A stretch of DNA of 64,000 nucleotides from Melioribacter roseus (GTDB lineage Bacteria; Bacteroidota; Ignavibacteria; Ignavibacteriales; Melioribacteraceae). The position numbers were made by a program, and so were the translations under genes. Numbering within the stretch: position 1 is the stretch's first letter; every line of letters starts with the position of its first letter. The stretch covers positions 1 to 64,000 of the forward strand of contig DYHH01000007.1 of the NCBI GenBank assembly GCA_020724265.1, given 5' to 3'. Shown one piece after another: positions 1-8,228 of this stretch. Below the pieces are notes generated by a model. That model did no database searches and had not been told where the DNA came from. It was given only the letters and a program-made list of their open reading frames with translations.

Positions 1-216
1 CTGATACTGTCCGTTAGCATCTATTTGAGGGAAAAGTCCGCTTCTTGCTTCACGAAGTTTTTCCTCGGATTTATTAACCTCTAATTTGGCTACATTGATT
101 TCTGTATTCTTGTCTAAAGCTATCTGAATCGCTTGCTGTAAATCCAGATTCATTACGTTTTCTTGTGCGGTAAGAATGCACGTTCCTGCAAATAACATTA
201 AAATGAGTTTCTTCAC
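1..216 (-). CDS. TolC-like outer membrane efflux protein, N-terminal part
   Basis: The first 72 codons lie in the window; the gene runs off the left edge. The start is a GTG at 216-214, chosen because GGAG sits 10 bases upstream and a signal peptide (KKLILMLFAGTCILTAQ) follows at once. After cleavage comes LDLQQAIQIALDKNTEI, then a helix ending in LREARSGLFPQIDANG. This is the characteristic first repeat of TolC/OprM-type proteins (outer membrane efflux protein family), which form the outer-membrane exit duct of RND or ABC efflux pumps. It sits 15 bases downstream of a TetR gene on the same strand, so regulators and pump are probably one operon. The exact pump type and substrate cannot be told from this fragment. 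Confidence 0.8.
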   Translation of the reverse strand, partial: MKKLILMLFAGTCILTAQENVMNLDLQQAIQIALDKNTEINVAKLEVNKSEEKLREARSGLFPQIDANGQYQ

Positions 217-231
217 GTCTAAATATCTCCT

Positions 232-849
232 TTATTTTAGAATTCCATCGAATGTAACTTTTGTAAGCAATTTTAAAATTTTCTCTTTGTTGTTAGGTGA
301 GAGATTGATCTTCATTTGTAAAAAGAAAAAACTACTATGCAGCAGCGTCACTATATATGCCAGTTCATCCTTATCTAAGTTCCTTATCTTTACCGAGGAA
401 CTTAATTTACCAGCAATCTTGCTATTTAAATGAACAATTTTTTCTAACAGTTTTGGGCTTTCTTTTTTAAGACCTCCTTTACGCAATTCATATACCTCTC
501 TCATAAGAATCTCATAAGCAGATCTGTTTTCACTGAAATAAGCGCTTAAGTTTTTAAAATATCTTTCTAAACTTTGCCTCGTATTGTTCTGAACGAAACA
601 TTCATCAATTATTTGTTCTATGTCATTCAAAATTTTAATAACAACTTCAAGAAATAACTCTCTTTTACTTTTAAAATAATTGTAAATAGAGCCCTTCGAG
701 TAACCTGATTCTTTTGCAATTTTATCAACTGTTGCTTTATTGTAACCATATTCGCCAAATACTTTAGATGCAAAATGGATTATGTCAGTTCTGTGATATA
801 GAAACTCTTTTTCTTTTCTCGTTAGTGTTTTATTGTTTTCTGATTCCAT
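232..849 (-). CDS. TetR/AcrR-family transcriptional regulator (second of a tandem pair)
   Basis: This 205-residue protein has the usual TetR length. An N-terminal helix-turn-helix region covers about residues 20-65: AKESGYSKGSIYNYFKSKRELF contains the recognition helix with the conserved Y-NYF-SK-ELF pattern. The C-terminal remainder is helical and variable, as expected for the ligand pocket. The ATG lies inside the end of the upstream TetR gene (about 20 bases overlap), which suggests translational coupling. The gene ends 15 bases before a TolC-like start. TetR proteins next to efflux genes usually repress the pump until a substrate binds; that role is inferred from position. Confidence 0.88.
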   Translation of the reverse strand: MESENNKTLTRKEKEFLYHRTDIIHFASKVFGEYGYNKATVDKIAKESGYSKGSIYNYFKSKRELFLEVVIKILNDIEQIIDECFVQNNTRQSLERYFKNLSAYFSENRSAYEILMREVYELRKGGLKKESPKLLEKIVHLNSKIAGKLSSSVKIRNLDKDELAYIVTLLHSSFFFLQMKINLSPNNKEKILKLLTKVTFDGILK

Positions 850-1423
850 CGAATATTAAGTTGATTATTTCTTCAGTTTGTTTTAAAACAAGATCGAAAT
901 CCACTTCCCTCATTCTCTGTGTTTCTGTGTTATATACTTCTCTAAATCTAATTGCTTCAGAAATAGCAATAATAGCTTCGGCAACTTTTTCTTTGTTACA
1001 CTTTTTTATCTCATTTTTCTTCATACCAGCTAAAACAACTTTTGCTATACTCTCTTTTTCATCGCACTCGAGCTGATTGAAAATAGATCTTATATTTTTT
1101 TTTAGTTCAATAAATTGATTTATAGTTATATCATAAGGGCTAATTGATTTTTTAAAATAATTCACTTTTTTTCGTTCATAATTAATTATTTTATCATAAG
1201 TACTGCCTTCAATTTTTAAAGCATCTTCAACCAAATTAAAATAGATTTTTTTTTCTCTCATTATAACTGCATAAATAATTTCTTCTTTGTTTTTGTAATA
1301 GTAATAGAGAGAAGATTTTTTCATCCCTATCGCGTTAGCTATATCATCAAGTGTTGTCTTCGAGTAACCATATTGTGCAATCAAACTTCTGGTTACATCG
1401 AGTATTAGTCCTTTTTTTTGCAT
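830..1423 (-). CDS. TetR/AcrR-family transcriptional regulator (first of a tandem pair)
   Basis: This 197-residue protein has a TetR DNA-binding domain at about residues 8-55: GYSKTTLDDIANAIGMKKS followed by SLYYYYKNKEEI. The C-terminal ligand-binding part resembles no particular subfamily that I can name. It is the first gene of the minus-strand cluster TetR-TetR-TolC. The about 150 bases between it and the divergent DUF1569 gene must hold the promoter. Two different TetR proteins in one operon is unusual; the pair shares only the generic HTH pattern, so it is not a recent duplication. Confidence 0.88.
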   Translation of the reverse strand: MQKKGLILDVTRSLIAQYGYSKTTLDDIANAIGMKKSSLYYYYKNKEEIIYAVIMREKKIYFNLVEDALKIEGSTYDKIINYERKKVNYFKKSISPYDITINQFIELKKNIRSIFNQLECDEKESIAKVVLAGMKKNEIKKCNKEKVAEAIIAISEAIRFREVYNTETQRMREVDFDLVLKQTEEIINLIFDGIRKQ

Positions 1424-1574
1424 CTTTTACTTCGTCCGGCATTTAATGGCTCTCAAACTTTTTATTAGAATGTTCAAAACATACTGAAATGTTTTCATCT
1501 TTGCAAGAAATTTTCTGAAAGTAATTACAAAAAATTTGTTCGGTAAGGAAGTTTCAACTTAAAAGTGGTTCAAA

Positions 1575-2033
1575 ATGAAAAATATTTTCTACTCCGAAGA
1601 AATGATTGACATCATTAACAGAATTAAATAGCTTAGTGATAAAGATACTCCCCGTTGGGGTAAAATGAATGTGAGTGAGGTAGTTTGCCATTTAAGTGAT
1701 CAAATAAGACTGGCTTTGGGGTTAAAACCTGCACTCTATGTGGGGAACAAATTGCAAGAAAGATTTTTAAAATATCTTATACTCCGGGGAATGCCGGCGC
1801 CGAAAGGGAGGGTTGAAACTATAACGGAAATTAAGCAAGGCAATGGTGGTACAAAACCTACCGAATTTTATACTGATAAAAACACTTTGATAGAACTAAT
1901 AAAAAAATTCAATGAAAACCTTAAAGAAAATGAAATTATTAACCATCCTGCTTTTGGTCCGTTAAACAAGCAGCAATGGGGCAGAATAATTTATGCTCAC
2001 TTAAATCATCATCTGAAACAATTTGGCAGATGA
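1575..2033 (+). pseudogene. DUF1569/DinB-like protein interrupted by an amber codon
   Basis: The reading frame starts with an ATG at 1575 (MKNIFYSEEMIDIINRIK), meets TAG at 1629-1631, and continues in the same frame as LSDKDTPRWGKMNVSEVVCHLSDQ. The joined sequence looks like one DinB-like protein: the helix that should lead into WGKMNVSEVVCHL is split only by the stop. The continuation ends with HPAFGPLNKQQWGRIIYAHLNHHLKQFGR, the conserved C-terminus of DUF1569-type proteins. Downstream translation could restart at the ATG at 1665, giving a 122-residue product lacking the first helix. The biochemical role of the family is poorly known. Either a real nonsense mutation or a base-call error would explain this. 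Confidence 0.7.
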
Positions 2034-2046
2034 GGGGGACATGAAA

Positions 2047-2100
2047 TATTCAAACTCTTGATCTATATCAGATGCTCTTTCCAGTTAAGCTACGGGTGTG
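2047..2100 (-). pseudogene. Degenerate tRNA remnant
   Basis: Read on the minus strand, the segment begins CACCCGTAGCTTAACTGG and continues into AAGAGCATCTGA, a near-perfect tRNA acceptor, D-arm and anticodon-stem start. The anticodon loop is short, about ten bases of the variable/T-arm region are missing, and the 3' acceptor strand does not pair. A GTTTGAAT resembling a T-loop remains. It is not a functional tRNA. It marks the left edge of the mobile island, where integration into or deletion of a tRNA is expected. Confidence 0.55.
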
Positions 2101-2208
2101 TAATTTCTTTATTTCAAATATAGTCTAATTAAGAAATTTTTACAATCATTTTATTACTGAACCTCTACTAAAATTCTATTTTATTCTTAAAATCTTCCGT
2201 CTCAACTC

Positions 2209-2438
2209 TCACTTTTCAAAGAAAGTGCTTTCAAAAACATCTTTATGTTCAACGATGCCTGTCTGTTTCTTTTCAATAGTTGAGACGCTCTTTCCCTTCA
2301 ACTTACGGTTTGGATTTTTCCCTAATCTAAAAGGGTAAAGCGGACAGTCCTGGATAATACATTCCCTCACTTCTTTTTTACTCCGCCGAAACAATCAAGA
2401 CAATGTTTTTTAATAGCTTTTAATGGTGATAAATGCAT
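2209..2438 (-). pseudogene. Small cysteine-rich mobile-element protein with a one-base frameshift
   Basis: A good ribosome site (AAAGGA) precedes an ATG at 2438-2436 that reads MHLSPLKAIKKHCLDCFGG and then hits a stop. The other frame reads KEVRECIIQDCPLYPFRLGK and onward to 2209. Together they match a small family found in phages and integrated elements, with pattern LKAI-x-CxDC-GG-x-EVRxC-x-DCPLYPFR-GxNP. The break lies in an A6 run (T6 at 2374-2379 on the plus strand). One extra A would give 231 bases, 76 codons plus stop. The four cysteines suggest a zinc-bound fold. Its role is unknown. It follows the primase and is probably the last gene of that operon. The shift could be a real deletion, a homopolymer error or programmed frameshifting. 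Confidence 0.65.
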
Positions 2439-2463
2439 TTCTTTAATTCCTTTATTTTTATAA

Positions 2464-4806
2464 TTAAAAACTAAAAGTGGCTTCATTCTTTATCTTATCC
2501 TTAAACCCAATCGTCCTCTTACTTCCACTCTTCCCCTCAACAACTTCGTAATTCTTAACCCGACCCCAAACCTTCAGCCACCTGGTAAACTTACTTTGAG
2601 TGAGTTTGCCTGCCCCTACGGGGTCGAAGTCCTCATACTCTTTTTTGAAACTTTCGTACAATTCTTTTTTCTCATACTCTTTGCCGGTATGAATTACATC
2701 ATCAGCAAATTCGACAAACTCTTGACACGTTTCATCAATCATCTTTTTCTTATCAAGATTCACAAACTCATAAGTTACTAGTCCGTTTTTTAGATACAGT
2801 TGCAGACATCCAATCATAAAATTATCGAAGTCACTCCACTCATCTTCATTCCACCCGCTAAAGAAAGGCTTCCCAAAATCGTGTACCGGTCTATGTGATT
2901 TATTGTAGTAATCGGAGAACTCAATAATAAACTGCCGGTCCATCGTTGAATCATCAACACCGGAAATTGAAAAGTTTGTTGATATAACCACTTTTGGCGA
3001 TTCACTATAACCTATATGAATCTCATCTTTATTTTTTCGTTCGATAGTAATACCATCAGTAATTATCGAGAACAACCTTTCAAACGGAAACTTCTCTCTA
3101 ATATCTTCGAAACCAATTATGTTTGTATCTGCCTTAACTCTCTGGAAAGCAAAATTCTTTGAAGGATTAAAATTTCTTCCGTCTTCAACTACTACATTCC
3201 TTACTTTAGAAATTGACTTAATAACCAGACCTTTCCCACTTCTGCCAAATGCGCCGTCGCTTAACTTCTCATCAATGAAAACAATGGATTTTGTAATTGA
3301 AGGGTCTTTATAAGTATGCAATAAATAACCAATTGCGCTTTTTAATGCCTGGTATCTTTTCACCTCGCTTCGGCAAACATTAAACAGAAAATCCTCAAAT
3401 ACACTTCTCCTACTGCTTTCAACAAAGTTTCGGTCTATAATCTGCTTCTTCCAGATGTGTTTATTAATATTCTTATAGTTGTGAAAATCAATCCTACTTA
3501 TACTCACTTCTACAAAACCATTCTTGAAATAAAAATACCCTGTATCAAATGTGTCTTTATTAAACTCAATATTCCTGGTAATCAAAAATTCAAGAAACTG
3601 TTGTGTGAAAAGTTGATTTGCAGATTTAATTAGTGCCTCTATTATTTCATTTCTGCTCGTACCTTCAAATTCTTCCGTTGCCATTCGCTCCAAATAGTTC
3701 ATCACAAATTCTTTTACATCAACACTGTCAATCTCCTCAACAATGTTGTTTTCTACTCTTACAAATAGATGATTCGACTCTATCTTATATTTACAGAAAC
3801 CTTCACTTTCTAAAAATTTCTTAAAGCGAATCCGTGATATTTTTATTCTTCCATTTTCGGTGCTTGTCCCGCCACCGGCGGGGAACCAGAATTTAATAAT
3901 TGGCTTTTTCCAGCCGTATATTTCTGCAATGTGATATATAGTTCCAATTGTAACACTGCCGTTATAATCTTTTACAAGGGATTCAAACTTTTTCTTTAAC
4001 TCAATCTCAGAGTCATTATAACTTGGATTTTTCAGGCTCATTTCAACAAAATATTTTTCGCCCTGTTCGTTCAAAGGCACTAATGCAAAACCGATTTTAT
4101 ACCATTCTTCATAACTTCCATCCGGTAAGTTTTCTGCAAGGTAATCAAGCGCACTTTCCAATCTTGCTTTATCATAATAAACCTTTCCAGTGTCTTTCTC
4201 CCTCTCCTTCGGGGAGAGGGTAGGGGTGAGGGGTTCTATCACACAATACTTTTCCAAACAATTAATCAGTTTATCCAAATCGACATAAACCGGCGGTTCT
4301 TCTGGGTTTTCAAAGTAGAAATTATAAATGCCGCCGCTCTCGTGCATTGAAGGAGGCAAAGCAGTTTGACAATTCATCCAGCGTAGTTCAATATGTTTGC
4401 AGTAACCATCTTTTTTTAGCTTGAATTTATATACCGCTTTATCACCACCTAACTTTTTAAGTACTTCATCATCATTTTGAATCCTGATATAAATATGAAA
4501 TCCTTCGCCGCTCCCACTCTGTACAACCCAACAGTAATTCTCCGGTAATCCCAATTCCTTTAAAATCAGTTCAACAATTTCAAAATCCTCAACAACATCT
4601 AAATCAAGACATCGCCAATCGCTGATACCTTGTATTCCACCAAGACCGGTAGAGCCACTCCAATTCATTTTTTCAATATCATCTTCGGTTTGTAAAGTAT
4701 TCTGCCATCTATCCCATTCAATCATTGGTCTTTTGCCTTTCAGCGGCAGTACATTTATCCCCAATCTGCTTTTATAATTTTTTGCTAATTTTTTATAAGT
4801 ACTCAT
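2464..4806 (-). CDS. Bifunctional Prim-Pol primase with a P4-type helicase domain
   Basis: This 780-residue protein is probably the replication initiator of the island. Residues 10-180 form a Prim-Pol (archaeo-eukaryotic primase) domain with the metal-binding pair D68/D70 (CLDLD) and the SGSGEGFH motif ending at H104. Residues about 215-300 look like a PriCT-2 domain (LPDGSYEEWYKIGFAL). The C-terminal half has a superfamily-3-like ATPase region with a Walker A at residues 518-526 (GAFGRSGKG) and conserved helices ending near residue 690. Such proteins make primers and unwind origins in phages, satellites and integrative plasmids. The gene lies 50 bases after the recombinase on the same strand. 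Three GC-rich palindromes sit inside the gene and add in-frame residues (LTPTLSPKERE at 193-203; PAGGG near 310). Confidence 0.85.
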   Translation of the reverse strand: MSTYKKLAKNYKSRLGINVLPLKGKRPMIEWDRWQNTLQTEDDIEKMNWSGSTGLGGIQGISDWRCLDLDVVEDFEIVELILKELGLPENYCWVVQSGSGEGFHIYIRIQNDDEVLKKLGGDKAVYKFKLKKDGYCKHIELRWMNCQTALPPSMHESGGIYNFYFENPEEPPVYVDLDKLINCLEKYCVIEPLTPTLSPKEREKDTGKVYYDKARLESALDYLAENLPDGSYEEWYKIGFALVPLNEQGEKYFVEMSLKNPSYNDSEIELKKKFESLVKDYNGSVTIGTIYHIAEIYGWKKPIIKFWFPAGGGTSTENGRIKISRIRFKKFLESEGFCKYKIESNHLFVRVENNIVEEIDSVDVKEFVMNYLERMATEEFEGTSRNEIIEALIKSANQLFTQQFLEFLITRNIEFNKDTFDTGYFYFKNGFVEVSISRIDFHNYKNINKHIWKKQIIDRNFVESSRRSVFEDFLFNVCRSEVKRYQALKSAIGYLLHTYKDPSITKSIVFIDEKLSDGAFGRSGKGLVIKSISKVRNVVVEDGRNFNPSKNFAFQRVKADTNIIGFEDIREKFPFERLFSIITDGITIERKNKDEIHIGYSESPKVVISTNFSISGVDDSTMDRQFIIEFSDYYNKSHRPVHDFGKPFFSGWNEDEWSDFDNFMIGCLQLYLKNGLVTYEFVNLDKKKMIDETCQEFVEFADDVIHTGKEYEKKELYESFKKEYEDFDPVGAGKLTQSKFTRWLKVWGRVKNYEVVEGKSGSKRTIGFKDKIKNEATFSF
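2613..2623. repeat. GC-rich micro-palindrome inside the primase gene
   Basis: CCCC-TAC-GGGG reads as four perfect base pairs with a three-base loop in an AT-rich gene. It encodes part of DPVGAGK in the primase. It is one of three such inserts in this gene. Confidence 0.5.
3868..3882. repeat. GC-rich palindrome inside the primase gene
   Basis: CCCGCC-ACC-GGCGGG forms a six-base-pair hairpin. It encodes a glycine run (PAGGGTS, about residues 309-315) between the PriCT-like region and the next domain, which fits a REP-like insertion into a permissive linker. Confidence 0.6.
4198..4234. repeat. TLSP-type palindromic repeat inside the primase gene
   Basis: CCCTCTCC-TTCGG-GGAGAGGG is an eight-base-pair hairpin followed by TAGGGGTGAGGGG. 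On the coding strand it reads LTPTLSPKERE, the peptide signature of a palindromic repeat scattered through many bacterial genomes. It lies between the Prim-Pol and PriCT-like regions and keeps the frame open. Confidence 0.75.
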
Positions 4807-4856
4807 AATATTACTCCGTTAAATATTTTCTAAATACTCTCTCCATTGGGTGAAGT

Positions 4857-5888
4857 TTATATTCTATTCACCGCATCTCTCAACTCATCTAAGTCAATTC
4901 CTGCATAATACCTTGTTGTTACATTTACAGTTGAATGACCAAGAAGCTTTGAAACCGTAAATATTGGAACCTTATTACTTGCCCATCGGGTAGCTGCAGT
5001 TGCACGCAAACAATGCCAGTGAAGTTCGTCGGGCAGCCCTGCTTCTTTTATAACTTTCTTTAACGATTTTGAAACAGTATCCTTTTTATATTGCTTTCCG
5101 TTACTCTGGACAAAAACAAACTCTCTGAGTATTTTACTCTTCTCAAGTTGCCTATTCGAATTCCGTAATAAGATTCTTTCCATTCTTTCATTAAAAGGAA
5201 TCCTTCTTACTTTTTTAGATTTTGTTTTGAACAGTTTATTACCGATCGTTATTACCTTATTCCTAAAATCAACATCGCTCCATCTTAAATTATTTTCTTC
5301 ATCTAGTCTTAATCCTGTTTCCACTGCAAAGAGAACCATGTCGGTGATGACTTCTTTACCTTTTGCTGTAAGTCGTTCACAGACTATCCGTATCTGTTCT
5401 TCAGTGAATACAACCGGTTCATCTTTTTGTCTTTTGGGTAGTTTTACTTTTAGGAAGGGATTTGAAGCAATATAATTCCAATCTACAAACACATTGAATA
5501 GTGTTCTATATATTTTTAGGTAATTATAACAACCGAGAGGCGCGGACTTGGAAATCTTCATCATTAAATTTTCAGCATCTTTTCTCTCGATAGTATTTAA
5601 TGCTCTGTTTCCCGGAATGAATTCTAGAAATCTTCTTTCAGCAGTCTTTGCTGTTGCAACAGATTTTTTTGCAAGATTGAACTCTATAAGATGATTGTAC
5701 TCACTAAAACCCTGTTCAACAGTTACAGTTTCTTTTACATTCTGCTGCTGATTTCCAATACCTAGCAATCCCGCAAGCAGTTTTATCTTTTCAATTTCCT
5801 TAGCAGAAAAATTCTTAAACATCTGCATAGGATCTATACTGCTTCCGGTATTATGCATCTCACTATTTATGTTATTTAATCCTTCCAT
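4857..5888 (-). CDS. Tyrosine recombinase / site-specific integrase
   Basis: This 343-residue recombinase probably integrates and excises the island. Residues 60-145 are the SAM-like core-binding domain (FSEYNHLIEFNLAKKS onward). Residues 155-343 are the catalytic domain, with R194 in ETGLRLDE, H292 and R295 in HWHCLR, H318 in LLGHST and nucleophile Y327 in TTRYYAG, so the active site is complete. The first about 55 residues are an extra N-terminal segment of low complexity. It lies between the HTH protein at 6059 and the primase at 2464, all on the minus strand. Its target is not certain. The tRNA-Asp at 31.2 kb is the best candidate because phased word repeats abut its 3' end. Confidence 0.93.
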   Translation of the reverse strand: MEGLNNINSEMHNTGSSIDPMQMFKNFSAKEIEKIKLLAGLLGIGNQQQNVKETVTVEQGFSEYNHLIEFNLAKKSVATAKTAERRFLEFIPGNRALNTIERKDAENLMMKISKSAPLGCYNYLKIYRTLFNVFVDWNYIASNPFLKVKLPKRQKDEPVVFTEEQIRIVCERLTAKGKEVITDMVLFAVETGLRLDEENNLRWSDVDFRNKVITIGNKLFKTKSKKVRRIPFNERMERILLRNSNRQLEKSKILREFVFVQSNGKQYKKDTVSKSLKKVIKEAGLPDELHWHCLRATAATRWASNKVPIFTVSKLLGHSTVNVTTRYYAGIDLDELRDAVNRI

Positions 5889-5923
5889 TTTCTACTCAGT
5901 CTTAATAACTTTTTAATCTCTAT

Positions 5924-5947
5924 CCGCCGTAGCTTTAGCGTAGGCGG
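5924..5947. repeat. REP-like palindrome upstream of the recombinase
   Basis: CCGCC and GGCGG bracket an inner TAGC-TTTA-GC-TA partial palindrome in otherwise AT-rich intergenic DNA, a REP-like hairpin. A second, weaker hairpin (AATCAC-GTGATT, 6028-6046) lies nearby. Neither has a U-tract typical of a terminator. Confidence 0.6.
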
Positions 5948-6058
5948 GCTTCCAAAGATTAATTTATTTTTAAAGTTCTAATCCAATCACTCAATCAACC
6001 AATCTTCGTATTTCCGGTTGCTGAGTAAATCACGATTTTTGTGATTGTATCGAAGCAC

Positions 6059-6370
6059 TTACGGTGGTTCTTCGTCGTCGTCTTCTTCTTCATTCTGACT
6101 ACTGACTTCTGAATTTTTACCCGCCATTTTTTTGGAGGGCTGACTTCTGTTCTCAAATATCCACTCATCCAATTCCGACTTAGAAAAAAACAACATCTTG
6201 CCCGTAGGTCGATGACACGGTATTATTTTTCGTGAAGTAAGTTTATAAAGATAGCTGTGGCTGAAGCCTAGATAATCCGCAGCCTGATTGAAGTTTAGAG
6301 GTTTGTCGTTTTTCTTTCGTAGGAGTACTTTGATTTCTTCCAACTGATTTGCAATTGCATCTTTTTTCAT
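6059..6370 (-). CDS. Excisionase-like helix-turn-helix protein (MerR/HTH_17 type)
   Basis: This protein of 103 residues starts at the ATG at 6370-6368, chosen because AAAGGAG lies 12 bases upstream; a longer frame begins at 6427 but has no ribosome site. Residues about 25-75 form the HTH_17 fold: LNFNQAADYLGFSHSYLYKL followed by the wing GKMLFFSKSELDEWI. The C-terminus is a highly acidic tail (EEEDDDEEPP). Proteins of this type next to tyrosine recombinases act as excisionases (recombination directionality factors) or as regulators of the integration module. It is separated from the recombinase by a 170-base spacer with palindromes. Confidence 0.82.
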   Translation of the reverse strand: MKKDAIANQLEEIKVLLRKKNDKPLNFNQAADYLGFSHSYLYKLTSRKIIPCHRPTGKMLFFSKSELDEWIFENRSQPSKKMAGKNSEVSSQNEEEDDDEEPP

Positions 6371-6464
6371 TTTCTTTTCTTCTCCTTTTTTTAACTCCAA
6401 TAAAAAGGGGAAGATAGAAGGGAACAAGCGGGGATTTCGTGGGGATTTTGGGGATGATCCTTTT

Positions 6465-8228
6465 TTATCTTTTTATACGGTTTTCTATTACCACTAATTT
6501 TCCGTTTCTTTCTTTTCTAAGCTGTAATTCAAATTTTCTAAAATAATCGCTGATAGTATTTTCGTTTCTTTTTGTGATTATGTACCGTTCCTTCTTCAAT
6601 TGCTCAACTACTAAGTTGCTGATATTTCTTTTTGTCTTGGTTTCAGTCAGCACTTCAGTAATTTTTCTCTGTTTGATTAATTTCTCGCAAGCCTCTTTCG
6701 CTAATTTCTTTAGACCTTTCGAAGGAACTTCTTTTTCTAATTCTATTTCCTTTTTCGAAGGAGATTTGTTTTGGTCCGCCTCCTGTTGATAAACTCTGGG
6801 ACCTATTATCAAATTGAAAAATGATTTAGGTCTCGGATGCTTATAAGGCGAGTCGTGTAAATCTCGCATTCTCTTTATCGATTTTTCTATATGTTTCGAA
6901 TGCCATTGACACAGTTCATATAATTTTTCAAGTCTGTCGATTTCGGAAGAGCCTTCAATAAAATCTATTATGTCTATAATTTCACTTCCACGTTCTTCAT
7001 ACCATTCATCAATATTTTGTTCTGTAAAACTTTGCGCTAAACGTATGTACTCGGTTAGCAATTTTTTGGTAACTTCTTTTTCTAAGTCATCTTCTAAAAA
7101 ATCAAAATGGTAAAGTCCGGTGTTGTCATATTTTTCAGCTTCTGCTGCGTATACAGCAAACCTTCTATCAATACATTGAGAACATACACCGCAGTGAGTT
7201 GTGCCCGGAGCTTTATTCCTTGTTGTACTGCACGAAACTGAACTGTTTAATAAAGCCGTTTGTTCATACGTCTTTAATACTTCAACAACATCGGTTTTGG
7301 TTTTATACAAATAGGGATGTTGTATTGAAAACTGCTTTTCGCCAATAACCGTAAATAACTCTTCTAAACTTCTTATAGTTTGCGGATGTGTCGTTCTGCT
7401 TGCCCGTGCGTTCATTAAATCCTGTGTCTCGGCAAAGTTTATTGATGTGATACCGTTTTCATAAACATAAATGGAATCTTGGTTATACTCTCTTGCAAGC
7501 GCAAAAGCTATTGATGTATATAAGAATGATCTTGTTCTTTGAGTCTCGTCTCTTGAAGGTGTATTGCTTAAACCGCAGCGGAATTTATAATGTTTACATC
7601 GTTCGGGATATAGTCTCTTAATCTCATTATACAATCCCTTCTGTGTAGTTTGAACGCCCGGTAGCCCTGTTTGATGGCTTACCAAACATATTTCCGAATC
7701 GGTTGTTTCTAACAATTCAATCGTTCCGGCAAGTGAATCTATCCCACCCGAAAAGAGCACAACCTTCAAATTATCCGGTCTGTCAACAGTAAATTTCTCA
7801 TCATCAAAAATACTGGTAGGGAAATCCTTACCACCCTTATAAAATGTAAATTTGTAACTATGGTCGCCGCTCATAAAGCGTAAGGCTTCTTCTAACAATT
7901 CCTTTACTTCGGATTTGTTCCAGAAATTATAATCTCTTACGGTTATATGGAAATTAAATGATCTGCTCCAGCTGTGATATTCATTATCATCCGGCTTACC
8001 TCTATATGTCCTTCTGTCGGCAGCAAATATATAAGCAGCAATTTCTAATAAATCTTTATACCTGTTGTCTAACTTGTATATGTTGGTTACAAATTTATTG
8101 AGGTTAATATTTACGTTCTTCTTGCCGTTCTCATTCTTATGATTAAGCTCCAGATACCTTGAGTCTTTAACAGCATCTTTAAGGTGTATGCCGTTGCAAG
8201 CTACAATATGTTCAACGAACTCTCTCAT
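6465..8228 (-). CDS. QueC-like PP-loop ATPase, defence-associated (QatC-like)
   Basis: This 587-residue protein has a PP-loop ATP-pyrophosphatase core. The SGGIDS nucleotide loop is at residues 160-165 and a zinc site at C333, C346, C349 and C352 (THCGVCSQC), spaced as in QueC, the 7-cyano-7-deazaguanine synthase. Real QueC is only about 220-240 residues. Here about 150 residues precede the core and about 230 helical, lysine-rich residues follow it, as in the QueC-like proteins of Qat and type IV CBASS defence. The start overlaps the stop of the upstream gene by four bases (ATGA), so the two products are made together. No other queuosine-pathway gene is nearby, so tRNA modification is unlikely. 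The target of any base- or protein-modifying chemistry is unknown. Confidence 0.75.
   Translation of the reverse strand: MREFVEHIVACNGIHLKDAVKDSRYLELNHKNENGKKNVNINLNKFVTNIYKLDNRYKDLLEIAAYIFAADRRTYRGKPDDNEYHSWSRSFNFHITVRDYNFWNKSEVKELLEEALRFMSGDHSYKFTFYKGGKDFPTSIFDDEKFTVDRPDNLKVVLFSGGIDSLAGTIELLETTDSEICLVSHQTGLPGVQTTQKGLYNEIKRLYPERCKHYKFRCGLSNTPSRDETQRTRSFLYTSIAFALAREYNQDSIYVYENGITSINFAETQDLMNARASRTTHPQTIRSLEELFTVIGEKQFSIQHPYLYKTKTDVVEVLKTYEQTALLNSSVSCSTTRNKAPGTTHCGVCSQCIDRRFAVYAAEAEKYDNTGLYHFDFLEDDLEKEVTKKLLTEYIRLAQSFTEQNIDEWYEERGSEIIDIIDFIEGSSEIDRLEKLYELCQWHSKHIEKSIKRMRDLHDSPYKHPRPKSFFNLIIGPRVYQQEADQNKSPSKKEIELEKEVPSKGLKKLAKEACEKLIKQRKITEVLTETKTKRNISNLVVEQLKKERYIITKRNENTISDYFRKFELQLRKERNGKLVVIENRIKR

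Noticed and set aside
6371-6427. Upstream extension of the excisionase-like gene
   Set aside because: The extra 19 codons contain the Shine-Dalgarno of the inner ATG and no conserved residues.
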